From: Vallitaleaceae bacterium
Lineage (GTDB): Bacteria > Bacillota > Clostridia > Lachnospirales > Vallitaleaceae
Direction: 5' to 3'
DNA: 34,256 nt
Assembly: GCA_028277605.1 (NCBI GenBank)
Contig: JANQFZ010000055.1
Coordinates: forward strand, 1 to 34,256
Shown: one piece after another, positions 22,228-31,646 of the stretch
Numbering within the stretch: the stretch's first letter is position 1
Layout: every line of letters begins with the position of its first letter
The notes under the pieces: model-generated
What the model saw: the letters and a program-made list of their open reading frames with translations, nothing else
What the model was told of the DNA's origin: nothing
Databases searched by the model: none
Program-made: the position numbers and the translations under genes

Positions 22228-24024
22228 ATGAAAGAATTCAATACGATTACCAAGCTAAAATACTATTTTAATGGTCTGAAAATACGAAACAAAATTCTAT
22301 TATTATATTTTATATTAATTCTTTGTAGTATTGGAATTAGTGTCTCTGTATATATCCAAATGACAAATCGATACATAGAACGCACCATCTATCAAATGAG
22401 CTTAAGCGAAATGACCACCAATGATAAAAGTGTTGAATTTTTATTGGAAGAGGTAAATAATTTCTCTAAGCAGATCATTTCTGATATCATGATACAAGCG
22501 GAACTGGATACGAATTCTGAAACACCAGTTAAGTATGATATTCAACGCATATTAGAAGCTTCCACTATCTTTAATAAAACCGTTTCTTCTATCTATGTCT
22601 TTGATTACAAAGGAAATAACTATTATTATGAAAGTGATAATTTCAAAAATATCAATTTACAACAGATTAGAAGTATGAGTTGGTACCAAGATATCTTGAG
22701 TAAAAAAGGTGGTTTTATATTAAATGTAAATGGTGGGGGTTTGATTCATGAGCATGATAACGACTATCTTAGCTTTATTAGAATTATAAATAGTAACAAA
22801 GATCATCAACCCATAGGTATCATGTTAATTAATGTAAAAGCAGATACATTAATGAATGTACTTAATTTAGAAAATAGTGAACATGTACAATTTGTTTTTC
22901 AAGAGACAGCCTATAACACTTCATTAAAATTAAGGGAAAATCACATTTTTGATTATACTGATTACATGGATAGATTGAATCATACTGATTTATTTCATGA
23001 GGAGCAAAACATACACGGTAAATCTTACAATGTAACTGGCTTATCGAATGATACCTATCAATACAAACTAATTAAAGTTGTTCCTGATTATGATCGCTCG
23101 GATATGTTAAGTAATTTTAACACGGTTATTTTTAGTATTATTATTATCAATGCTTTATTAATTATTTATGGTTCCTTCTTTGTATCTAGGTATATAACAA
23201 ATCCAATCGTTGAATTAACAAATTCTATGAAGGATGTGGAAGAAGGTAAATTAGTTCCTGTACAAGTAGCAGAAAACCATGATGAAATTGGGAGTTTGAA
23301 AGCTGGATACAATTACATGATTACAAGAATTAAAGAATTAATCAATAAAGTGATTGAAGAACAAAAGACCATAAAGAATGCAGAATTACGAGTCATAATG
23401 GAACAAATCAAGCCTCATTTTATCTATAACACACTAGATTCCATCAGTGCATTGATCATGTTAAATAGAACAGAAGAAGCCTATGATAGTTTAACAGCCC
23501 TTGCCAAGTTTTATCGCTCTAGTTTAAGTGATGGAAGAATGGTCGTTAGTATTGCTGTAGAATTAGAAATCATTAAGAACTACTTATTTATTCAAAATAT
23601 TAGGTTTAATAATTTATTTTCTGTCGAGTATCGTATGGATGATCAGATTCTTTGTTATCAAGTTCCAAAGCTGATTTTACAACCATTGGTGGAAAATAGT
23701 TTATATCATGGCATTCGACCGATGGGAATGGATGGTTTAATCAGAATTGAAGGTACTATAGAAGGAGCTTTTGTAAAATTGATTGTGGAAGACAATGGAC
23801 GTGGTATGAGTGAAGATTTGGTTGATAAGTATAATGGACTTGCTTTAAAACTTGAGAGACAAGAAACCTATGAACCAAGTAATGAACAATCAAGTGTCGG
23901 CATACCAGCGACTATTAAAAGAATATACCATATGTTTGGAACGTCAAGTCAATTTATGTTGACTAGTAGCCATAGTGGGACTAAGATAACGATATTACTG
24001 CCTAGGGAGGTAAATTATGGTTAA
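22228..24024 (+). CDS. YesM-like sensor histidine kinase
   Basis: A 598-residue protein; ATG 22228 follows GAAAGGAGA. A transmembrane helix near 21-43 and another near 298-320 bracket an extracellular sensor of about 250 residues, probably a Cache fold. A HAMP linker (TNPIVELTNSMKDVEEGKLV) follows at about 324-370. The His_kinase box MEQIKPHFIYNTLDSISALI puts the phosphorylated H at 397. The ATP-binding domain shows PLVENSLYHGIRP and EDNGRGM. This family senses extracellular sugars or oligosaccharides and phosphorylates the AraC-type regulator encoded next, whose start overlaps this gene by eight bases. Neighbouring transport genes suggest a plant-glycan ligand. Confidence 0.93.
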   Translation: MKEFNTITKLKYYFNGLKIRNKILLLYFILILCSIGISVSVYIQMTNRYIERTIYQMSLSEMTTNDKSVEFLLEEVNNFSKQIISDIMIQAELDTNSETPVKYDIQRILEASTIFNKTVSSIYVFDYKGNNYYYESDNFKNINLQQIRSMSWYQDILSKKGGFILNVNGGGLIHEHDNDYLSFIRIINSNKDHQPIGIMLINVKADTLMNVLNLENSEHVQFVFQETAYNTSLKLRENHIFDYTDYMDRLNHTDLFHEEQNIHGKSYNVTGLSNDTYQYKLIKVVPDYDRSDMLSNFNTVIFSIIIINALLIIYGSFFVSRYITNPIVELTNSMKDVEEGKLVPVQVAENHDEIGSLKAGYNYMITRIKELINKVIEEQKTIKNAELRVIMEQIKPHFIYNTLDSISALIMLNRTEEAYDSLTALAKFYRSSLSDGRMVVSIAVELEIIKNYLFIQNIRFNNLFSVEYRMDDQILCYQVPKLILQPLVENSLYHGIRPMGMDGLIRIEGTIEGAFVKLIVEDNGRGMSEDLVDKYNGLALKLERQETYEPSNEQSSVGIPATIKRIYHMFGTSSQFMLTSSHSGTKITILLPREVNYG

Positions 24025-25669
24025 AGAATTATTGACTGTAGCAATTGTAGATGATGAATATTTAATCAGAGAGCTTCTTGAAAAAAGAGTCAATTGGGAA
24101 GAGCTGGGTTGTCGAGTGGTTTTAAAGGCTTCAAGTGCTTTAGAGGTATATGATTATGTAGATGAATATCCTTTAGATATATTAATTACGGATATCAATA
24201 TGCCAATCATTAATGGTATTACGATGGCTAAGAAAATTAAGAATGACTATCCCCATATCAAAGTGGTTGTATTGACAGGATATAATGATTTTGAATATGC
24301 AAGGAGTGGTATAGATATTGGTATTGAAGGGTATTTACTAAAGCCTATCAATCCATCAGAGATTCAGAAGGTATTGAAAAAAGTTATCTTATCAATTAAG
24401 AGTGAACTTGAGAAAAAGATAGCCTATGAATCATTGTTAAAAAGAATAAACGAAGAAAAGGAGTATATGAGAGAGAGAATTTTTATTAAGATGATTAGTC
24501 AAAAGCTCTCTATCTCTAAGATTAAGCAATATGGGAACGTATATGATATTAGTGTTCATGCTGATTTTCATCAAATAGCTATTATAGATTTTATACTATT
24601 AAATCATGATGATTTATCTGAGAAAGATCATTATCCATCTATGTTGAAAGGTAAAATGATATTAGAGGATCTCATTCTAAATAAGGAAAAAAAAGATAAA
24701 GTGTATATCTTTTCAGATGTTAACAATAGACTCTATATCTATAATACGGATGCTGATTTTAATTTATTAGAAGAGCTTAGATATTTTATAAAAATCAATG
24801 GTGTTAATAATAGCTGTGATGTCCAGATTGGTGTTAGTTTAATAAAGGACGATATTCAATTATTACATCAAGCTTATTTAGAAGCAAAAGAAGCTTTGCA
24901 GCTTGGTGTTATTCAAGGTCATAATAAGATTTGTTCATTTGAAGAAGCTAATGTTTTAAGCCATGTTAGTATGGATGAGCTTTATTTTGATAAGGAGCTG
25001 GATGATTTAAGGTTTTTCATTAAATCTGGGCTTAAAAATGAAGCTAAGGAAGTAGTGAATCAATTATTTGACTATATTAGTCAAAGCATTAGTCATACGG
25101 ATAATCATAAAATTAGTTTTTTGCGTATTCAGATAACACGTATTATTTCTAATCTTAAATTTTTAGTCTTATCTTTAAATAAAGAAATTCAAGCCAACTT
25201 AAGCGATTCAAAAAGACAAGCCTTGATGAATGATATTACTAGTATATGTCAATTAGAAACGATTTCAATGGGACAAGATTATATTATTGAAACTGTAAGT
25301 GATATGATCGATACGATTAATCATTATAAAAATCATATAGATAATGATAGATTAGATGAAATTGACAATTACATTGTAGAACACTTGTCTAGTCCTGAGT
25401 TAAGCTTAAAAAATACTGCTAAGTATTTTTATATGAACTCTAGCTATCTTTCAAGGATATATAAGAAAAAAAGAGGCGTTTCCTTTAAGGAACGGATGAT
25501 AAAGCTGCGTATGGAAAAAGGGGTTGAACTGTTAAGAAATAAGGATTTAAAAGTGTATGAGGTTGCTAATCAAGTGGGAATCATAGATGCCAATTACTTT
25601 AGTGTTTGTTTTAAAAAGTATATGAACATGTCTATCTCAGAGTATAGAAAAAAACTACTAATGGAATAA
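24017..25669 (+). CDS. YesN-like response regulator with AraC DNA-binding domain
   Basis: A 550-residue protein; ATG 24017 follows GGGAGG. Residues 5-125 are a receiver domain: VDDE at 11-14, phosphoacceptor D59 (ILITDINMP), T87 (VVVLTGYND) and K109 (YLLKPINP). A long middle region of about 300 residues, typical of YesN, separates it from the AraC/XylS helix-turn-helix pair at about 450-548 (LKNTAKYFYMNSSYLSRIYK and YEVANQVGIIDANYFSVCFK). It would activate the downstream binding-protein and permease genes when phosphorylated. Direct repeats beginning just after its stop codon are candidate binding sites. Confidence 0.93.
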   Translation: MVKELLTVAIVDDEYLIRELLEKRVNWEELGCRVVLKASSALEVYDYVDEYPLDILITDINMPIINGITMAKKIKNDYPHIKVVVLTGYNDFEYARSGIDIGIEGYLLKPINPSEIQKVLKKVILSIKSELEKKIAYESLLKRINEEKEYMRERIFIKMISQKLSISKIKQYGNVYDISVHADFHQIAIIDFILLNHDDLSEKDHYPSMLKGKMILEDLILNKEKKDKVYIFSDVNNRLYIYNTDADFNLLEELRYFIKINGVNNSCDVQIGVSLIKDDIQLLHQAYLEAKEALQLGVIQGHNKICSFEEANVLSHVSMDELYFDKELDDLRFFIKSGLKNEAKEVVNQLFDYISQSISHTDNHKISFLRIQITRIISNLKFLVLSLNKEIQANLSDSKRQALMNDITSICQLETISMGQDYIIETVSDMIDTINHYKNHIDNDRLDEIDNYIVEHLSSPELSLKNTAKYFYMNSSYLSRIYKKKRGVSFKERMIKLRMEKGVELLRNKDLKVYEVANQVGIIDANYFSVCFKKYMNMSISEYRKKLLME

Positions 25670-25670
25670 A

Positions 25671-25737
25671 GTAAAATTATTATAGAATTGTGTAAAATTA
25701 CTCTATGTAAATTTTCCGTAGAATTTATTATGATAAT
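25671..25737 (+). promoter_or_regulatory. Direct-repeat operator and promoter ahead of the sugar-binding protein gene
   Basis: GTAAAATTA occurs at 25671-25679 and 25692-25700, exactly 21 bp apart, with a weaker copy GTAAATTTT at 25707-25715. A -10-like TATGATAAT at 25729-25737 follows, with no good -35. A pair of sites two helical turns apart next to a weak -35 fits activation by an AraC-type regulator such as the YesN protein encoded upstream. Confidence 0.55.
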
Positions 25738-25771
25738 AGTGTAATTAAAATAAAAAATATGGAGGTATATA

Positions 25772-27124
25772 ATGGGTGGTTTTAACAAGAAAACATCAAA
25801 AATTGTAACTCTTTTATTATGTTTTGTGCTTATGCTAGGAGTGGTTGGATGCGGACAATCAAAGGATGATAATAATCCATCAAGTCCATCTACAAGCAAT
25901 GATGCAACTAATAATGATACAAGTAATGGAACGAGTGAAGAAGAAAAAGTGACACTTGAAGTATGGCATTTATGGACAACGGAATCGGATGGAAATGCTG
26001 TATCATTTAATAAAGCATTGGATGAATACCGAGCGGATCATCCAAATGTAACAGTAAACATTGATGCAACGGAAAATGAAGCTTATAAGACGAAGATAAA
26101 AACAGCTATATCAGCTAATGAAGCACCAGATGTGTTTTTTACTTGGGGTGCTGGATTTGCTCAACCATTTGTTGATGCAGATAAGGTAGCAAAGATTACG
26201 GATTATCTTCCTGATGATGCATTAGCTAATCTGAATATGGCTTCAGCTAATAACTTTACATATGATGATGGTCTATATGGTTTGCCTTTTATCTCTTGGG
26301 TAGGAATACTCTATTGTAATCAAGAAATGTTTGATGATGTAGGCGCTAAAGTACCTGATACCTATGATGAATTAATGACTGCAATTGAAGCTTTTAACGC
26401 AAAAGGAATTGTACCTATAACTGTAGGAGCAAAAGATGCTTGGAATGCTATGTTCTTCCAAAATGTAGCGACTATTCGTACAGCAGGTACTGATTTATCT
26501 ACTGAAGCACTTAAGAAAAATGAATCTTATGATCAGCAGGTATTTGTTGATGGGGCTCAAATGGTATTAGATATGGTAGAAGCAGGGGCTTTTGATCCTT
26601 CAGCGTTGGGATTTACTTATGATGAAGCTAAGATCGCTTTACTCAATGGTGAATGCCCTATGATTTACCAAGGAAGCTGGTTAGCATCTGAGATTCAAAA
26701 TCCTGAATTATCCCTTGTATCCAACAAAGTGGTTGCTAAAAACTTCCCAGGACTTACAGGAGGGGAGTATAATAAGCAATTCCTTGGTGGTGCTATAGAC
26801 GGATTAATGGTCAGTAATACTAGTAAAAACAAAGAAGTTGCAGCCGAGTTTGTAGCCTATATTACAGAAAGAATGGCAAAAGAAAGCTTCTTGCAGGGAG
26901 CAGGTATTCCTGCTTGGACTATCGATTCTACTGGTGAAACAGTTGATCCTTTAGTACAACAAATTGTAGATTTAGCTTCAGAATCAGAAGGTTACGTTGT
27001 CGCTTGGGACACATTTTTAAGCGGTGCTGATGTATCAACACACTTAGATCTTGTACAAGAGCTATTTGCTCAGACGATAACAGCAGAAGAGTTCGCTAAG
27101 AAGATGCAAGAGGTTAATGAATAA
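25772..27124 (+). CDS. ABC sugar transporter, substrate-binding lipoprotein
   Basis: A 450-residue protein; ATG 25772 follows ATGGAGG. It has a lipoprotein signal with lipobox GVVGC (Cys 27), then a Ser/Asn/Thr-rich linker to about residue 55. The rest is a family 1 (SBP_bac_1/MalE-like) binding protein: LEVWHLWTTESDGNAV, APDVFFTWGAGFAQPFVDA, DGLYGLPFISWVGILYCNQEMF. It captures a sugar or oligosaccharide outside the membrane and delivers it to the two permeases encoded next. A hairpin after the gene probably protects its message so that more of it is made than of the permeases. Confidence 0.92.
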   Translation: MGGFNKKTSKIVTLLLCFVLMLGVVGCGQSKDDNNPSSPSTSNDATNNDTSNGTSEEEKVTLEVWHLWTTESDGNAVSFNKALDEYRADHPNVTVNIDATENEAYKTKIKTAISANEAPDVFFTWGAGFAQPFVDADKVAKITDYLPDDALANLNMASANNFTYDDGLYGLPFISWVGILYCNQEMFDDVGAKVPDTYDELMTAIEAFNAKGIVPITVGAKDAWNAMFFQNVATIRTAGTDLSTEALKKNESYDQQVFVDGAQMVLDMVEAGAFDPSALGFTYDEAKIALLNGECPMIYQGSWLASEIQNPELSLVSNKVVAKNFPGLTGGEYNKQFLGGAIDGLMVSNTSKNKEVAAEFVAYITERMAKESFLQGAGIPAWTIDSTGETVDPLVQQIVDLASESEGYVVAWDTFLSGADVSTHLDLVQELFAQTITAEEFAKKMQEVNE

Positions 27125-27159
27125 TACAGATTAATGGATTCAAAAACCTAATAATGAAT

Positions 27160-27193
27160 ATAACAAGATGTTTCATTAGAAACATCTTGTTAT
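27160..27193 (+). promoter_or_regulatory. Perfect hairpin between binding-protein and permease genes
   Basis: ATAACAAGATGTTTC (27160-27174) pairs perfectly with GAAACATCTTGTTAT (27179-27193) around a 4-base loop. No T-run follows, so it is more likely an mRNA-stabilising or partial-termination element that lowers permease expression relative to the binding protein. Confidence 0.7.
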
Positions 27194-27231
27194 CACTCAA
27201 GCATTATATTTAATTGTACAGGAGGGAAAAT

Positions 27232-28119
27232 ATGAATCGAGTATTATCCAATAAAAAGACTATATTAATTTTTGTGCTACCTGCATTTGTGTTTTTTTCC
27301 CTAATTATTATTTTGCCAATTTTATACTCTGGTTATTTAAGTACTATAGAGTGGAATGGTTATAGCGAGAAAATTTTTGTCGGTCTAGAAAACTTTAAAA
27401 ATCTCTTTGCAGACTTCCCAAAAGGATTTACACTAGGTGTTAAAAACTCATTTCTATTAGCCATATTATCCGTATTTGTTCAAATCCCATTATCATTAAT
27501 TCTTGCACTAGTTATATCAAAAGGCATCAAAGGAGAAGGATTTTTTAGAACCGTTTATTTTATACCTGTTATTATATCAACGACTGTTATAGGACAATTA
27601 TGGTTAAAAATCTATCAGCCTAAGTATGGCGTTTTAAATTACTTACTTGCTCAGCTTGGACTTGAAAATCTTCAAAATTCCTGGCTAGCATCTGCTGAAA
27701 CGGCATTAGCATGTACATTTTTCGTTATTGTTTGGCAGTATGTTGGGTATCATATGCTGCTTTTGTATTCATCTATTAAGTCCATACCTAAATCTTTACT
27801 TGAGGCAGCGAAAGTAGATGGAGCTACAAATACTCAAATAGCTAGACACATTACGATTCCTCTAATTGCACCTATGATAAAGGTATGTGTTACTTTTGCT
27901 TTAATCGGTTCACTTAAAACGTTTGATTTAATTTATGTTTTAACTAAAGGTGGTCCAATTCATTCAACTGAAGTACCCACTACAATTATGTATCGAGTCC
28001 TTTTGACTGAGAATAACTATGGACTAGGTAGTGCAATGGCAATTTTTATAATTATTGAATGTCTGATATTCACTATCTTGATACAAAAAGGGTTTAAAGC
28101 AGAATCATATACTTATTAG
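27232..28119 (+). CDS. ABC sugar transporter permease (MalF/UgpA type)
   Basis: A protein of 295 residues from ATG 27232 after AGGAGGG; an upstream in-frame ATG at 27214 has no such site. Six membrane segments are visible, the first at about 10-32 (ILIFVLPAFVFFSLIIILPIL). The EAA loop that docks the ATPase is LLEAAKVDGATNTQIARHIT. With the next gene it forms a heterodimeric channel. No ATPase gene is present, as is usual for such operons, which share one MsmX-like ATPase. Confidence 0.92.
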   Translation: MNRVLSNKKTILIFVLPAFVFFSLIIILPILYSGYLSTIEWNGYSEKIFVGLENFKNLFADFPKGFTLGVKNSFLLAILSVFVQIPLSLILALVISKGIKGEGFFRTVYFIPVIISTTVIGQLWLKIYQPKYGVLNYLLAQLGLENLQNSWLASAETALACTFFVIVWQYVGYHMLLLYSSIKSIPKSLLEAAKVDGATNTQIARHITIPLIAPMIKVCVTFALIGSLKTFDLIYVLTKGGPIHSTEVPTTIMYRVLLTENNYGLGSAMAIFIIIECLIFTILIQKGFKAESYTY

Positions 28120-28132
28120 GAGGGCGTGCTAT

Positions 28133-28972
28133 ATGAATCTACGTGAAAAAATAAAGAACCTAAAAATTTTACAATACATTATCCTTATAATTGTTGCTTT
28201 TGTACAGATCTATCCACTTTTTTGGCTGTTAACTTTTTCATTAAAAAGTAATCTTGAAATATTTGGTAAGAATCCTTTAGCTTTGCCTAAGAGTTTTATG
28301 ATTTCTAATTATGCTAATATATTAGTTAACGGTAATCTGCTCACCTATCTATTTAACAGTGTGTTTGTTACTGCTATTACGATAGCATTTTCTACCATTA
28401 TATCGGCAATGGCAGCCTATGCAATTGCAAGAATGTGTTGGAAAATTAAGGAACACGTGCTGACTTATTTTCTATTAGGTCTTATGATACCCATGCAAGC
28501 AACATTATTACCCTTGTTTTTAATGATGAAGAGAACGGGTGCTTATAATACACCATGGGCGTTAATACTACCCTATACTGGTTTTGCTTTACCTATGGCT
28601 ATATTCATATTTGTTGGTTTCTTTAGAAGCATACCAAAAGAAATGGAAGAGGCAGCATTTATTGATGGAGCAAGTATCTACCAAATATTTAGAGTAATCA
28701 TGTTACCTCTTATTAAGCCTGCTATAGCAACGGTTTCAATATTTACATTTTTAAGCTGTTGGAATGAGTTGATGTTTGCTATAACATTTATTAGTAAAGA
28801 ACAGTTTAAAACTTTAACGGTTGGTATAATGGGTATGGTGGGTATGTATGCAACAAATTGGGGTGAATTAGGAGCTGGACTTGTGGTTGCGGCTTTACCA
28901 ACGGTCATTATTTATGTGTTTATGAGCAGCCAAGTGGAAAAAAGTTTTACCACTGGTGCTATCAAAGGATAG
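28133..28972 (+). CDS. ABC sugar transporter permease (MalG/UgpE type)
   Basis: A 279-residue protein; ATG 28133 follows TAGGAGGG, 13 bases after the previous permease. Six membrane segments are visible, starting with LQYIILIIVAFVQIYPLFWL. The EAA loop is EMEEAAFIDGASIYQIFRVI. The C-terminus ends KSFTTGAIKG, the conserved GAVKG-type tail of MalG-family permeases. It pairs with the preceding permease. Confidence 0.93.
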   Translation: MNLREKIKNLKILQYIILIIVAFVQIYPLFWLLTFSLKSNLEIFGKNPLALPKSFMISNYANILVNGNLLTYLFNSVFVTAITIAFSTIISAMAAYAIARMCWKIKEHVLTYFLLGLMIPMQATLLPLFLMMKRTGAYNTPWALILPYTGFALPMAIFIFVGFFRSIPKEMEEAAFIDGASIYQIFRVIMLPLIKPAIATVSIFTFLSCWNELMFAITFISKEQFKTLTVGIMGMVGMYATNWGELGAGLVVAALPTVIIYVFMSSQVEKSFTTGAIKG

Positions 28973-29003
28973 AACACTATAATTATAGATAGGAGTAAGA
29001 AGA

Positions 29004-31262
29004 GTGGATATAAAAAATCTTATTAGTCAGATGACATTAGAAGAAAAAGCAAGTTTATGTTCAGGCGAAGACTTTTGGCATACACAAGAAATAAAAAGAC
29101 TTAATATACCTAAAATGATGCTAAGCGATGGTCCTCATGGGTTGAGGAAGCAGGACTTAGAGGGAGACCATTTAGGTATCAACAAAAGCATTCAAGCAGT
29201 TTGTTTTCCAACAGGTGCAACGATAGCAGCCTCTTTTGATAGGGATTTAATTCACACGGTTGGTGAAGCACTTGGTCAAGAATGTCAAGCAGAGCATGTT
29301 GGTGTTATTTTAGGACCTGCGGTAAATATTAAACGTTCTCCTTTATGTGGAAGAAATTTTGAATATTTATCTGAAGATCCCTATTTATCAAGTGAAATGG
29401 CTGCAAGTCAAATTGAGGGGATTCAAAGTAAGAACGTAGGAGCTAGTATTAAACATTTTCTTGCTAATAATCAAGAGCATAGACGTATGACTTCAAGTTC
29501 TGAGATTGATGAAAGAACACTGAGAGAAATTTATTTGGCATCCTTTGAAAAACCAGTGAAAGAAGCTAAACCATGGACGGTTATGTGTTCTTATAATAAG
29601 ATTAATGGAACCTATGCATCTGAAAACTATCACTATTTAACAAAAATATTAAGAGATGAATGGGGATTTGATGGAGTTGTCGTAAGTGATTGGGGTGCTG
29701 TAAACGACCGAGTAATGGGAATAAAAGCAGGTATGGATTTAGAAATGCCTTCTTCACATGGTTATAATGATAGTAGAATTGTCCAAGCTGTTCAAGAGGG
29801 AATATTAGAGGAAGCTGTATTGGATCAATGTGTGGAAAACATCTTAAAAATGGTGGAACGTTTTAATAAAAGTAGAGATGTTGAGGCTGTTTTTGATAGA
29901 GATAGTCACCATGATTTAGCAAGAAAAGCAGCGAGTGAGTCAATGGTATTATTAAAAAATGAAAATATTCTACCTCTGAGTAGGAAAGCAAAAATTGGAT
30001 TTATTGGGCAATTTGCCACTAACCCTCGTTTCCAAGGAGGCGGCAGCTCCCATATCAATACGCATAAAACAACGAGTGCATTGGACAGTGTAGATATTGA
30101 AGTCAGCTATGCAAAGGGCTACCATATTCATGAAGATAGTATCGATCAGCAGTTAGTAGATGAAGCAATAAAAGTAGCTAAAGAAGTAGAAGTTGCCGTT
30201 ATTTTTGCAGGCTTACCCGATGAGTTTGAATCTGAAGGTTATGACCGTCAACATATGAACTTACCAGAGAGTCATAATTATTTAATTCAATCTGTTCTTA
30301 AGGAACAACCGAATACCGTCGTTGTATTGCACAATGGTTCTCCTGTAGAGATGCCATGGATTAATGAGGTTAAAGGTGTATTAGAAGTGTACTTATCAGG
30401 GCAGTCTGTAGGAGAGGCTACTGTTGATATACTATTTGGAGATGTTAATCCTAGCGGTAAACTGCCAGAAACATTTCCCATTTCCCTTGCAGATAATCCA
30501 TCTTATCTTTATTACTTTGGAGAAAAAGATGTAGTAGAATATCGAGAAGGTATTTTTGTTGGTTACCGCTATTATGATAAAAAAGAAATGCCAGTTCTCT
30601 TTCCGTTTGGTCATGGATTGAGTTATACTAGCTTTACATATTCCAATATGACATTATCTCATACAAAAATTAATGAAGATGATACATTAACGGTTACGGT
30701 GGATGTTGAGAATAGTGGAGACTGTTATGGAAAAGAAGTCGTACAGCTTTATGTATCAGATACAGTTTCTTCTGTTATTAGACCAATAAAGGAGTTAAAA
30801 GGTTTTGAAAAAATCGGTCTTCATCCAAAGGAAAAGAAACAGGTCGTACTTAACCTTGATAAACGTAGCTTTGCTTACTATAATAGTCAATTGAAAGATT
30901 GGCATGTGGAATCAGGTGATTTCGAATTACTGATTGGTAAGTCATCAAGAGATATACAGTGTCGTGAGCGTGTGTATGTTCAATCTAATACAGTCATTAA
31001 AGAGAAGTATACAATCAATAGTATGATTGGTGACCTATTAAAAATTGAGTCAAAGAAAGTATTGATACAACCATTTATAGAAATTATGGCTAAAACTTTT
31101 AGGGTTAATAAGGAGTCAACCGATCCATCCAATGTAACGATTACGGAAGAAACCATGGATGCTATGTTTAATGACATGCCGCTTCGTAGCTTGGTTTCTA
31201 ATGGTGGTGGCACTATAGATTTTCGAATGTTAGATGATTTAATTGATCAATTGAACAGCTAG
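29004..31262 (+). CDS. Glycoside hydrolase family 3 enzyme (beta-glucosidase/xylosidase type)
   Basis: A 752-residue protein; the start is GTG 29004 with AGGAG eight bases upstream. The N-terminal GH3 barrel has MMLSDGPHGLRKQ (34-46), GPAVNIKRSPLCGRNFEYLSEDP at 104-126 and KHFLANNQEHRR at 150-161. The catalytic nucleophile is D229 in GVVVSDWGAV. A GH3_C sandwich (about 310-530) and a fibronectin III-like domain (about 575-645) follow, then a 100-residue C-terminal extension seen in some clostridial members. There is no signal peptide, so it works in the cytoplasm on short beta-linked sugars taken up by the transporter just upstream. The exact sugar cannot be told. Confidence 0.93.
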   Translation: MDIKNLISQMTLEEKASLCSGEDFWHTQEIKRLNIPKMMLSDGPHGLRKQDLEGDHLGINKSIQAVCFPTGATIAASFDRDLIHTVGEALGQECQAEHVGVILGPAVNIKRSPLCGRNFEYLSEDPYLSSEMAASQIEGIQSKNVGASIKHFLANNQEHRRMTSSSEIDERTLREIYLASFEKPVKEAKPWTVMCSYNKINGTYASENYHYLTKILRDEWGFDGVVVSDWGAVNDRVMGIKAGMDLEMPSSHGYNDSRIVQAVQEGILEEAVLDQCVENILKMVERFNKSRDVEAVFDRDSHHDLARKAASESMVLLKNENILPLSRKAKIGFIGQFATNPRFQGGGSSHINTHKTTSALDSVDIEVSYAKGYHIHEDSIDQQLVDEAIKVAKEVEVAVIFAGLPDEFESEGYDRQHMNLPESHNYLIQSVLKEQPNTVVVLHNGSPVEMPWINEVKGVLEVYLSGQSVGEATVDILFGDVNPSGKLPETFPISLADNPSYLYYFGEKDVVEYREGIFVGYRYYDKKEMPVLFPFGHGLSYTSFTYSNMTLSHTKINEDDTLTVTVDVENSGDCYGKEVVQLYVSDTVSSVIRPIKELKGFEKIGLHPKEKKQVVLNLDKRSFAYYNSQLKDWHVESGDFELLIGKSSRDIQCRERVYVQSNTVIKEKYTINSMIGDLLKIESKKVLIQPFIEIMAKTFRVNKESTDPSNVTITEETMDAMFNDMPLRSLVSNGGGTIDFRMLDDLIDQLNS

Positions 31263-31375
31263 TGGTTAATCTAGAACTAGTATTATAGATAATTGGATAG
31301 TATAAGTAAAATTATCATGACATAGATACTAAAGATTAAGGTGTTTCATTAATTATAAAAAGTATATGATTCGAG

Positions 31376-31408
31376 GGCAGGCATTTCTATAATGGCTGTC
31401 TTGTTTTT
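31376..31408 (+). terminator. Terminator after the GH3 gene
   Basis: GGCAGGCATT (31376-31385) pairs with AATGGCTGTC (31391-31400) with two mismatches, followed by TTGTTTTT. It closes the sugar-uptake operon. Confidence 0.65.
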
Positions 31409-31579
31409 ATGTGTGCTAATAGCTCAAACAAGACATGTTTTGTTTTTTGAGCAAATAACCAAAAAGGTTTAAAAGGTATTATTTACCATGGACATAGTCA
31501 ATAGGTTTAATTCAACTATATACAACGCACAAAAAAACTTGAATTTAACTAATTAATATAATGAAAATGTATTAATATG

Positions 31580-31630
31580 TTGATTTGCTTGTCTGTTGTA
31601 TATTATACTTATGATAGTTAAACGTTTGAC
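31580..31630 (+). promoter_or_regulatory. Promoter with LacI-type operator, probably autoregulated
   Basis: TTGATT (31580-31585), 18 bases, TATACT (31604-31609). Directly downstream, GTTAAACGTTTGAC (31617-31630) is a near-palindrome with the central CpG typical of LacI-family operators. It lies where it would block transcription start. Confidence 0.7.
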
Positions 31631-31646
31631 TATAAGGAATGATAGT

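Larger units (their letters stand above)
31263..31646. other. Intergenic region between GH3 and lacI-type genes
   Basis: No gene is seen. It contains the GH3 terminator, a second hairpin (GCTCAAACAA near 31422 with TTGTTTTTTGAGC ending at 31452), and the promoter with operator of the LacI-type regulator. Confidence 0.6.
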
